NCBI GenBank assembly: GCA_022829145.1
Contig: CM040743.1
Coordinates: forward strand, 5,091,146-5,155,145
Direction: 5' to 3'
DNA length: 64,000 nucleotides
From: Albula goreensis
Lineage: Eukaryota > Chordata > Actinopteri > Albuliformes > Albulidae
The first letter of the stretch is position 1. Every line of letters begins with the position of its first letter. The translations under genes were made by a program, and so were the position numbers. Shown piece after piece: positions 13,711-23,900 of the stretch. The notes under the pieces are model-generated. The model had not been told where the DNA came from and ran no database searches. It saw only the letters and a list, made by a program, of their open reading frames with translations.

Positions 13711-13869
13711 TTAATCAACAGGTTCCCATCTGAATCCTGTGTCCTTTTCACATTCCTTGACTCTGAGGCTACACTTCCCTCCTCTATAGTATTTTTGTAG
13801 TTCAGCCTCAATCTCTGCTGTTGTTTTATCATTAGGCTGTAAGTCTCTCAATGGGCACCTACTAAATGC
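13711..13869 (-). CDS. Orphan exon-like ORF with acceptor, stop and poly(A) signal
   Basis: On the minus strand an acceptor-like ttacattgcag ends at 13870 and is followed by 52 in-frame codons, AFSRCPLRDLQPNDK at the start and GGKCSLRVKECEKDTG near the end, closing FRWEPVD-TAA at 13711. An AATAAA lies 12 nt past the stop (13699-13694). The peptide has balanced charge and no repeat bias, unlike most ORFs nearby. The frame continues upstream only through a TG microsatellite, so coding above 13869 is not supported. It may be a terminal exon, a processed fragment or the end of a transposable-element ORF. I do not recognise it. Confidence 0.25.
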   Translation of the reverse strand, partial: AFSRCPLRDLQPNDKTTAEIEAELQKYYRGGKCSLRVKECEKDTGFRWEPVD

Positions 13870-13894
13870 CTGCAATGTAACTGACTGTATACAT

Positions 13895-13973
13895 ACATAT
13901 ACACAAACACACACATATGTGTGTGCGTGTGAGTGCGTGTGTGCATGCATGTGTGTGTGTGTGTGTGTGTGTG
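13895..13973. repeat. CA/TG inverted microsatellite
   Basis: A short (CA)n directly followed by a longer (TG)n with atatgtgtgtgcgtgtgagtg between; the two arms can pair. It lies just upstream of the exon-like ORF at 13711-13869. Confidence 0.9.
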
Positions 13974-14869
13974 TTCCTCTTCTGTATGTCCCAGGCAAAA
14001 AGGGCGTTACATCAAACACCCTGCTCTGCTCTGAACGTGCCTGCCATTTTCAGCATCATAAGATGATTTCCTGGAAGATGTAATTTCCTTTAAGCATTCA
14101 GGAGGAGGAGGATACAGGTCAGAGCATCAGATACATTAGGCTGGAGCGTGGAACTGTTTATCCCCATTGATTTTGTTTGTGTCTGAGTGGTCCTGGCCTT
14201 AACGAGAGCACGTTTTAAAGGGGGAACTGGTCTGAGAGGAGACACGCTGTCTTGTCTAAATTCTGCCATGCAAACACGGCCTGAACATCAAAAACAGGCT
14301 GTTTATTTCAGCTGAGTTATGGCTGTGTAAAACTGAAAATAGACAGTTTAGGAAAGAGAAATTAAGCTGATAAATAACACTTACAACACCACAAACAGTC
14401 TTTGTCCTTCAATTCAAGTAATAAATTTAAGGAAATACAGTCGATTTCACCAGTACTCCACATTTTCCTCAGTTTTTAATCTCTAAAATGGATACTGTGA
14501 CAATCAGTTTTGATTGGAATATAAGGGTGAGATTTTATTATTTAATAACACGTCATGACTGACACTGTAAATGCAAGACACCACAGTGGTTAGATTAGGT
14601 GTCAAACTGACAGAATCTTAAACCAGGCCTTGATTGTACCCTGTGCTTCATAAACAGTGTTGGTGTACAGAATTACTGATATTTTAATCACCGGTTAAAT
14701 CACTAGTATATTCCATTGTTTTGTTTGGCAGGTGCCCCAACAAATTTAAAAAAAAACTGTGTATCAATCCATTCAAAGATTTGTACTAGCAATTCAGATT
14801 ATGTACCATGGTTGTGCATGTGTGTGTATGAGTTAGTTGGCGTCTGAGTACTGAGTGAATGAAAGATTA

Positions 14870-15060
14870 TGTGTGTGAGAGAGTGAGACAGAGAGCGAGA
14901 GAGAGAGTGAGCAAGGGAGGGAGGGAGTTATACATGTGAATGCGCGTGTGTGTGTGTGTTTGTGTGTGTGGTCACAGCTGGCAGACCTCACACATTCAGA
15001 CACACGTATGTACCCGCACACACACACACACACACACACATGCACACACACTGACACGCT
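14870..15060. repeat. GA, TG and CA microsatellites around a unique core
   Basis: GA-rich 14875-14930, TG 14944-14968, CA 15016-15050, with about 45 bp of unique sequence between the TG and CA arms. Confidence 0.85.
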
Positions 15061-15299
15061 GACACGCTGGTCTCCCTGCTGGGCATGGCACAGGGCTGTT
15101 CTCACACCCTGCCCTGCCAGCACTGGGGCCAAACAGAACGATCCCTGTGTGAGAGTCTGGCAGAGCGACCATGCTAACGCCTCCAGCAGGGCCCGACACT
15201 CCGCCACACATCACATCTAATACAGCACCTCAGCGTTTCCTCAACTACTTCCTCCTCAGGCTCCATTTTTAAAAAAGAACGGTGCGTACGAGCCACACT

Positions 15300-15365
15300 T
15301 TCACTCTTACACATTTAGCGGACTCTCACATCCAGAGCAAATCACAGAAATGCAGACAATAGGTT
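15300..15365 (-). mobile_element. Diverged SINE/LINE tail
   Basis: 'acatttagcggactctcaca' followed by tccagagcaaatcacagaaatgc is a mutated copy of the same tail. Confidence 0.4.
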
Positions 15366-18300
15366 AGCTCAGCAGACTGGAACGGTTGACCCAGCCATCA
15401 ATGCCACCGCTTCAACTTTCAGCATGCCATTACGAGCTACAGTATGTGCCAGACATATAGGTACATACAAGTATAGGTAGGTTAGTCTGAGTATATAGTG
15501 CATCTTACTGAATTTATGGAGTTCCACCACTCTACTTGTAAAAAATTATGAATACAATTAGTACTGTAGTCAAGGCAGTTTACTCCAGTGGTGGCCGGTG
15601 AGCTCAAAACAGGGAAGGAGCAAACCTTACATACTTTGCATATATTAGATCCAATTTCTAACATTTACAAATTAGTTAAAAATGTATGTAATATATATTA
15701 CAATATATTTTGTTCTTGTCCTTTTTCTTTGTTTTTAAACTTGCATAACAAAGTGAGCACAAACAAATCATTCATGCAAAGAGTTTATTTATGAATTAAG
15801 ACTGCAGCATTGTACAACAGAAGCACAATCATGTGACTGTATATTATGTCCATTTTCATTAATACAAAGGTACTGTACTGATGTGCCCCAAAAAAGAACA
15901 AAAATGAATTCCCTTTTTAATATACTCTAAAAATAGCTTCTGATTTAAATACTTGGCATAGTTTTGTAAATAAAAATATGCAGTATGAAAAATCATGGTT
16001 GCTTATTGGCCAGATTGCTAAGAGTACCAAATGCAAATATTTGCAAATCTTTTTTTTTTTTTTTCTTCTTCTGCTTCAACTTTCTCAGATTCCATGCAGT
16101 GTACAAAAAGCACTTAAATTTCATATGAAAATAGAAAATATTACGACAAGGTGTGCATAATTTCTCATGTTGCACGTCACCTGTAATATAAAAAAGTTCC
16201 ATGACACCTAATTCCAACGGTTCACCTGGCGTGCCGAGGTGTGGTGGGTGTGACAGACAACTAGGAAGGGTGGGATTTGGGGGCTGCTCTTCGACTTGAT
16301 TGGCTGATGAGATCACACTGCTGTACCAGATTTCCTGATCTACTCTTCACCGACGGTAAAGGTAAATTCCAGTGAGTAGCTAGCGTATCCGACTGTCCGT
16401 GACACAATGGATAAAATAGAGACGTGAGGTTAGGGTAAGCAAAACAGACAAATGGCGTCGCTGTTACACGACGCTCATTTCAGTGCACGGAAAACACTTT
16501 ACGCATACATAACAGTGGAAAAATGTCTGATAGAAGCTGGTGGAAAGGCACATAAATTGTCATGTTTAGGAACGTATTTTTTAAAGTTACCTACCAAATC
16601 ACATACCTCACCACCTACATCTGGTTTTTATTCGACCAAAAACCGTTCAGACGACTACGAAGAAATCGGATGAGAGCATAAAGGCTAATCAACGAACTTC
16701 CATGATTTATTCGTTTCATTTTTGAACTACTTCCACAAGGTAGGCGGTGCCCACCATGCTTAGCCTAACCACACGTCCTGGCAATATACTTTAACCATAT
16801 TTTCCTAATTTTTTGGGAGCTTAAACTTACTTTTTGAGCGATTGTCACGATACACTATAACTATATGGTAAGTCTTGGTTACCTTTCGTCTTAGCGGTAC
16901 AAACGTGTATTGTTGTTTGTGGAAGCACAAAACAACGCTGTCCACTGCTGTCTTGTCTGGCTTCAGAAATGGTTCAAAATACTTGTTGTTTGTAAAATCT
17001 ACCGCATGAAAACAGTGGTCACATCTGCTATTGCAAAGCCTTACAGCATTATGTAATGTTCATGTATTGAAATTATATTAATAAAAAAAATAGGCGAAGT
17101 AATATTCCATACCATTTTTAAAAATGACAATATGTCCTAGCAATGGTTGGATGAGATGTCGTGACACCAGAACTGACTGAGTTGAACCAACCCTCCTTTG
17201 AGTAACGAGCGAAGCCTTTTGATTGGTTGAAATAAGTCTGAAATTGACAGATAATTTTAGCTCCCCCCATTTCTGTGTCACGGCACCTCCCACTTCCAAC
17301 CATCACGAGGACATGCTATTGCACAGAACTCTCATATAGACTTAAGAGGTTAAATACTCCAGCTTATATCACCGCAATACATTCCCAAGTCTGAGCTACC
17401 AGCATACCGCATATTTTGTAAAAAAAAAAAAAAAAATAATAATAATACTAAATAAATATTTTAAAAGTAAATGAACACTTAATGCATTTACCTTAAACAC
17501 ATTAAAAACATTATATCTGCCTGACTAATGTGCATATTTGCTGTTTTGATATGATACACGTCATTATTATAACTGTTTTGTTGATAGGAAGGTCTCCATC
17601 TCTCCCCCCCCCCCCACCCAACCCCACACAATAAGCTTTGAAATAATGCATTGTATACTTTTATTGTTTCAGAATGTTGATATGTGCCTTAAAAAAACAG
17701 TACATCATTAGACATTGATATTAAAATGACTGGTTTTGCCACAGTCCTGAATCAGTAACTGATATGAGCAAATCAATTTGATATAGAGACTTATGGAGAC
17801 TTATCAAATGTTTTATTCTTACAGCGGGTAACTGTGTTAATCTTACAGCACGTCAAATGCATTACTTAATGGCCACTAATAGTTCTATTAGTATTGATCA
17901 GGATGTACAGGTTCTCTACAATAAACCTTGTCTTCACCATTGAGAATAGTGTGTTCAAGGCACACTGCAGTCCTCTTTGCATGTAAAGATTAACTTCATC
18001 TTACCTAAGTCATTCTTTAGAAAGCACTATCATAGAAAATTATATATTCTTATTGTGGGAATATACAGGCGTGTGATACTTCAAGCTTGATTTAAGCGGG
18101 CAAATAAGGAACAGTATGGTTAAATACAAAATATCTCTTAAAATAGTTAAAATATACTTTATTTTGTACATTATGCAGATTGATTAACACTTTGATGAAA
18201 TAACAAAAATAAATATTCGGTGAAATGTAGTCTGTTTTCAGCAGACAGTAGTAGATGCTAAACTTTTTATGAACGTTATAAAATAAGCTCTCATTCCAAA

Positions 18301-20029
18301 GCTACATCCACAACCTTACTCTCAAAACACTTTCCTTTCTCACTGTAATGTTTAAAAGTGATTACTTTACTTCCAAAGGCACCTAGTGTTGTTCCAAAAG
18401 AAAAGAATAACCCAGGGAAGGTTGTTGATTGGACGTACCAAGCTCTGACAAATTATCAACGCCATTTACAGTACTTGGTGTGCGCTTGGTAAACCAAACC
18501 AAATCACTTTCCACTTAGCTTATTTTAAAACAACTACTGACTTTTCCCCAGGAATCTTCCAAATCAATGTCATATATCCTCTTTGATATACAGTATATAA
18601 TATGGTAGGTGAGATCTGTGAAGTTAGCTTCACAAGTCAGGTTTTTTTTTTTAACACCTGTTCATTTACAAGCACCATACTTGGTGATAAACCCCACCCA
18701 GAGTGGGAGGAGCCCTAATGATCCGCCCCCATCAATGACTTAATGTGACGAATCACAATCTCAGTGAGATTGGGGGGTGGAGGGGGTGCTCTAATATCCA
18801 GCCAATGAGAAGTGCTTCAGAAATCCTGAAGCACAAATGGAAAGACATCACCCTTTTATTCAACAAGGAACTGAATCAGATGATAAGATGTGGCTTACCA
18901 ACTGAGGCAGGGGATATTGTAAGGAGAGTCACATACGACAGCACTAGGTGCCATTTGAAATACACCCCTGCAGCCTGGTCCCAGCTCCAGCAAGCAACTG
19001 GGAGTCCCGCACTGCAATATTGCTTTCTAATACTCTTACCATAATTACCCCAGTTGCATAAACCATACCTGTGCATTACTGGCACTACCCATTTATTGCC
19101 TCATAAAACTGCCTGGAAAAAGTTATTTACCTACCACATACACCAGTCTTTACGGTAAATGAACCACAACACTTAAAAGTGTGCTCCAGCTTGGTGCTCA
19201 TCAGGCTGCAAATAGGCCACGCCCCATGAAAGGGAAAACCTATAGCCTCGCCGAATATGTTTTGTGTTGTTCAATTGGCAAATACCGCACAGAATCAGTC
19301 CCTGTCGCTCAGCGTTCAATGGTATCTTGTTCTTACGGTTTCAAATAAACAATAAGTATAAATAAAAATGAAACAGTTCTCAAGCCAAACGTTCAGCAAA
19401 AATGTCTCGCATCCATCGTAACAGCTGTATGTACATTAAGGTGTAGTTTTTTTTTTTTTTCAAACACTTGATTGCAATGAAATAACTCATATCGTTATTG
19501 TCTGTTTGTTTTGGGAAAATGCACAAGCTTTACATTCATTTTCTCACCAGCTCTTCCGTTAGCTGCAGGTAAAAAGTCCGTCCCTCTCACTGCATGGACA
19601 CGGCAGAGAAAGGATAAATGCATATGACAGAATTGCATAACGTCGACCAATGGAAAAAAGCAGCTTGGAAAATGGAAAGGACGAGCAGATATGCGCTTGA
19701 CCAGGGGGGTGGGAAACTCCTTTATTCCTGGAGGGGCTGAATCCGGTTCTGGATTTCACACCAACTTTTGCACTTAATTATTCAATTAGCCAGATTATTT
19801 ACGTGATATGATTTTTTTTAGCTACATTTATTGATAATCTCACTTATGACAGCTGAAGACTCGTGTCCTTATATGAAACGATTGAACACTTCACTGTAGC
19901 ATGATCAATGAGCAAGCCCAGTTCAGTGCGTAATTACGTAACTAAGCTACAGAAGAAGCTGACATGAAATCCAAAAACAAATACAGATACTGTCCAACAG
20001 GAAAGAGGCTTCCCATTACACCAGCTTTA

Positions 20030-20330
20030 AACGAGGCATGGCTAACCCAGCTACAGGGGGCGTGCTGGTTTTTGTTTTTACTCAGCACTTAATTGATCAA
20101 GTAACAAAATTAATTACACAATTATCTCACATCTCATTATCTCTTGAGGCTGACCTGGTTGCTGATTTTAAAGAGCCCATTCAACTAACTGCCAAGTTTC
20201 TCAGCTAATAGTTCCTGTAGTTTGAAAATGGCGTTGCCTGATGACAACTGATAGTATTTTGGGCTGGTAACTTAGATTTCTTTACTCCTAAAAGGATATG
20301 CAATGTGCAGACATATTTTAGCAAGAATAT
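20030..20330. mobile_element. Degenerate MITE-related segment
   Basis: Contains actcagcacttaattgatca and 'ttgaggctgacctggttgct', the first shared with the element at 44460-44665. It lies downstream of the JCAD 3' end. Boundaries are uncertain. Confidence 0.3.
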
Positions 20331-20339
20331 TTTCACACA

Positions 20340-20475
20340 TATGGAGCAGCTTTTCTGTTTGCACTTTATGAGCAAATGAGGGGAAGTTTATTTTTCCAAC
20401 TAGTTCCATAAACTACTGTGTTACCACTGCCTGCTTCCTGTTTTTTTTTTGTAAACCAGGAAGTTATATTGGCTG
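20340..20475 (-). repeat. Dispersed repeat family, copy A
   Basis: The minus strand carries an acttcctgg...(about 55 nt)...ggaactagttggaaaaataa pattern, then 'cccctcatttgctcataaag'. It aligns well with the copy at 41421-41535. It contains the AATAAA proposed to end JCAD. Confidence 0.5.
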
Positions 20476-20936
20476 GAAGGGGCCTTTGAAGTGAAAAGAA
20501 AAACCAGCACATCCTGAAGCCCTGCAGAATCGGAACTGGCCACCCCTGCGTTAGACCCCCCTGTAGACAAAGGGGGCTTGGGTTTTGCGGGCTCCTTTTT
20601 TTTTGGGTGGGGTAGAGAGGGGGCGGGTTGTGGTTAGCTACACCCACCCCTCTCCCCACCCCCCACTCCTGCGGGGGAGCCACTTCCCTTTGGCAGTAAT
20701 AGAACAGCTTTTTTTCCGCACAACGCCGGGTGACGGTGTAAACAATGCTGATGAAGAGGAGGAAGGCCATTTCTGTGAGGGTTTTTTTTTAGAGGGGGTG
20801 GTGGGACAAGGGGGGTTTGGTGAGATGAAGGCATTGAAGCGGGGAGGGGGGGGTCGGGGATGGGGGAGGGGGCAGGTGGAGCCAGGGTCACAGTGTTGGA
20901 GCTGAGTCAGTCTTAGGCAGAGCTTACAATCAGAGT
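20370..20936 (-). other. jcad: Probable JCAD 3' UTR
   Basis: From the stop at 20937 the first canonical AATAAA on the minus strand is at 20392-20387, giving a 3' UTR of roughly 560 nt. The mRNA sense strand is C-rich between 20571 and 20877. The poly(A) signal lies inside a copy of a dispersed repeat. Human JCAD has a much longer 3' UTR, so further signals below this point (for example the AATAAA matches at 19832-19827 and 19726-19721) may be used. Confidence 0.4.
20387..20392 (-). terminator. jcad: Candidate poly(A) signal of JCAD
   Basis: AATAAA on the minus strand (TTTATT on plus), about 545 nt past the JCAD stop and the first such hexamer downstream of it. No clear GU-rich element follows. 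It sits in repeat copy A of the family described at 41421-41535. Confidence 0.35.
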
Positions 20937-20971
20937 CTACACTCTCTCCACCCGACTGGGGTCGTAGTGTT
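20937..20971 (-). CDS. jcad: JCAD terminal coding exon (EHYDPSRVERV-stop)
   Basis: A strong acceptor, tttcttgttttccag, ends at 20972. The next two bases complete a Glu codon begun by the last G of the central exon, then HYDPSRVERV and TAG at 20939-20937. Only 32 coding bases plus the stop lie in this exon, so it is easily missed by ORF finders. The match of phase and of the conserved YDPS-R-V-E-R-V ending makes the call firm. Confidence 0.9.
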
Positions 20972-23900
20972 CTGGAAAACAAGAAAGCAGAAGGGAACAA
21001 TCGCTCAATTAAACACCTACCATTCAGCCATTTGTCCAGACTTAGCCAGCTTTAGATCCTAGACCTTACATACAATGGTGGTGGCACAGCACTCTTCAGT
21101 GACCTGGGAATCAAACCTGCAAACTCATTCAGTTAGAAGCCCAATCACCTAATTAATATATATGATTTAAATTCTGAAGTCTCATGTCATATAATTATGA
21201 CAGTAAAACATTATATCACAAAATGATAGGAGGATATGAATGACACCATCAGCACACATTAACCCCATAATGTATTGTATACACATACACTTCAGTGGAT
21301 TTAAGTGCATATTTAATAAATATAAAACATACATGACATAAAAATCCATTTGTGATTGTAATCAATTGTCCCTCAACACTTATGAACTGAAAGACTGAAA
21401 GAAAAAAATCCCAAAACTATGTCAAGGGGATTTCAACATTTAATGCAATGGACACTGGCTCCCTCTGGTGGCCACCACACCTAATCACAACACAAGTTAA
21501 ATGTTCTGGTGAAATGAGCCCTGGCTTTTCAAGGCTTACCCTTGCAATGTGAAAGCAATGGTATCTGTTGTTTACCAGCCTGCTCCTTAATAAGTTATTT
21601 CATAAATGATATGCTAAGACAAAAGCAATGCATCTAACAATTTGAAAACATCATTCCAAAGCACAGAGCCCAAATGCAGCTACCCTGAACAACCAACGGT
21701 CAGTGTTTTCAAAATGAGAGATACTGCTCTTGCTTTTTTCTGAGTACATTCACCATAGAAACCTAGCGTGTTATTACCAGATGCTGTGGATAGAACTACG
21801 GAATTTTCATAACACACAGACTGATGGCAAAGAGTGCAAACCAAGTTAAAGAAATTGAACCCACTGACTATAAGCAACTTTCTCCTGTAATTTGTTTGAC
21901 ACATTTTTTTATGTCTGTTCTGAATGACACATTTATTTTCGGTCACCAATATATCTTTGGCTTCTTTTGCAAACTTTTTTGCTGGCCATTGATCATGTCA
22001 TTTTTTACTTGTTTCAGCTCTTCACCCCACGATTTTAATATTCATCCAATCGACTTGGTTGCATGGATGCATGTATGCTATATTGATTCTGTGTATAATG
22101 AAATCAATAGAACATGTATGTGTGTGTGTGTGTGTGTATATACATATACACAAACTGGGACTTAAACACTCCAAGGATCCCTGCCCCCACTATACCTCTA
22201 CATAATGTCCCCTTTCTTTCTCCATTACTCATGTACAGGCTGTGAGTAAGTGCTGTGATATGTGCACCACACTGACCTGAGAGTGCCAGCACAGCCTCGT
22301 CCTGCACCACAGTCCTGTTGGAGGCGATGCAGAAGCCGAGGGGAAGGGTTATCTCCCGCTTGGCGACAGTGCCGCTGCGGGGCTCAAGCTGGGGTTGGGG
22401 CGGGAGGCTGAGGGGAAGGGGGCGATCCTCTGGCTCGGCTGGGGGTGGGGCACCCCCATCCTCTGTCTCCTCTGTGGAATCTGAGCTCTTCCGGGTACAG
22501 GCGAGACGCCTAATCCGTGACACAGAGTCCACCTCCCTCATTCTGACAAAACGTTCTGCCACCACGCGGCACGGGGGTGTGGCCAGCCTGTCCCGCAGGG
22601 CCTCAATGTTGCGGGAGGGGCCCCGCCCCCCTCCGCTTCTCCGGTCCTGGTCCCGGTCCATGGACCTGCCTGGCTTCCCCTCCCCCCTGAGTGCCACTGA
22701 CAGCTTTGGCCTCTCAACAACGGGGAATGTGGAAATCCGGAAACCGGAGCCGTCGCGTTTCCTGCAGAAACACTGTTCCTCTCTGGTGCCCCCGTGCAAC
22801 GGCCCATTCCTCCCCCACCACCGGCTTCTGCAGCCCCTTCTGTTTCCCGTCCATCAAACGCCACAGATGGGTCTGTATCTGGTTCAACATGTTGCCACGA
22901 CAAGCGTAATATCCTCTCTTTGCTACCGTTTTTCATCTCTCCGGATAGGAATTCCTTGCTTGAATTCATTGCGATCCTCTCCTCCGACCCCTGCTCCACT
23001 GCCTTCTGCTCCATCATGCCTAAAGATTCCACGGCTACGTCTATTCCCAAAATCCTGGCAGCCCTCACCTCGATTGACTCGTTCTCTGGGATGCCCTTGG
23101 CGTTCTTCACCTCATAGAGATTGCTCAGGTCCTCTGGTGGAGCTGGTGCAATGTTAGTCTTCGCGTTGGCCAGGCGCTTCTCTGTGAACGGCAGCTGCTT
23201 CCTCCAACTGAAGCGGGTGGAGTCGTCGCCAGGGAAGTAGCTGTCGTCAGAGGAGGAGGTGGAGGAAGAGGAGGAGAATGGTGCTCCTGCTGTACCATCT
23301 ATATTGTTGCCCTCCATCGGCTCACTTGCCATGATGCACCGCGACGCCCCTCGGCCGCGGAACCTGTCCCTTTGACTCTTGACCATGACCACATTCAGGC
23401 TTTTCTCACCCCTGAACCGGGGCACTGAATTCTCCTTCTTTGTGTGTCTCATGGACTCTGCCTTAGAGGAAAGGCCTTCAAGAGGAGGACGGGTGGTGAA
23501 CGAGACTGTCTTGAACAAGGAGGAGGTGTGGTGAAAGGCCGAGCTGCCGGTGTTCCCGAGTTTGGCGGTCACACCCCGGTTGACGGCTGCTGTCTCCCGC
23601 GAAAGCTGCAAGGCGTGACACACATCCTCGTAGTCGGGGGGGCTGGTCAGCGTGGAGGCATCCTGCATCGGCTGCCTGGCAGCCCATGGTGCCTCCACAA
23701 GACTGTTGTCAGGCAGAGCCGCCTTGTCTCCGCAGCGGAACTCCTTTGGGATTGGGACGACCACTTCTGTGTTCGCAGGCCCACGGTCTCCACTACGTCC
23801 CATGGTTTCCTCATCTGTGCTACGTGAGACAGTGGAGCTGTAGTCACGGAAACTCGTCTCTGATGCTGATGCCAGCCCCTCTTCCCTCGGTGGTTTGCTG

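Larger units (their letters stand above)
14030..20029. other. No gene recognised
   Basis: AT-rich DNA with microsatellites (14870-15060), a SINE tail (15300-15365), poly(A)/poly(T) runs (16049-16064, 17419-17435) and uncharacterised moderately CpG-containing sequence at 16330-17310. The 99-codon ORF at 18745-19044 has no splice context or recognisable motif. Confidence 0.5.
20972..22276 (-). other. jcad: JCAD intron 3 (1.3 kb)
   Basis: Bounded by gtcagt at 22276 and tttccag at 20972. It contains a short TG microsatellite (22116-22139), a CTCF-like motif (21458-21471) and a SINE fragment with a tRNA-type B box (21051-21150, minus strand). No coding potential was found. Confidence 0.85.

Noticed and set aside
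18745-19044. 99-codon plus-strand ORF
   Set aside because: No family resemblance, no flanking splice sites, no CpG context; retained only as a remark.
22538-22740. C-terminal end of the 1,293-codon ORF
   Set aside because: After about 22830 the peptide no longer resembles JCAD; the conserved C-terminal region is in another frame.
22318-23157. 279-codon plus-strand ORF
   Set aside because: Antisense to the JCAD central exon; GC-rich coding DNA often leaves the opposite strand open.
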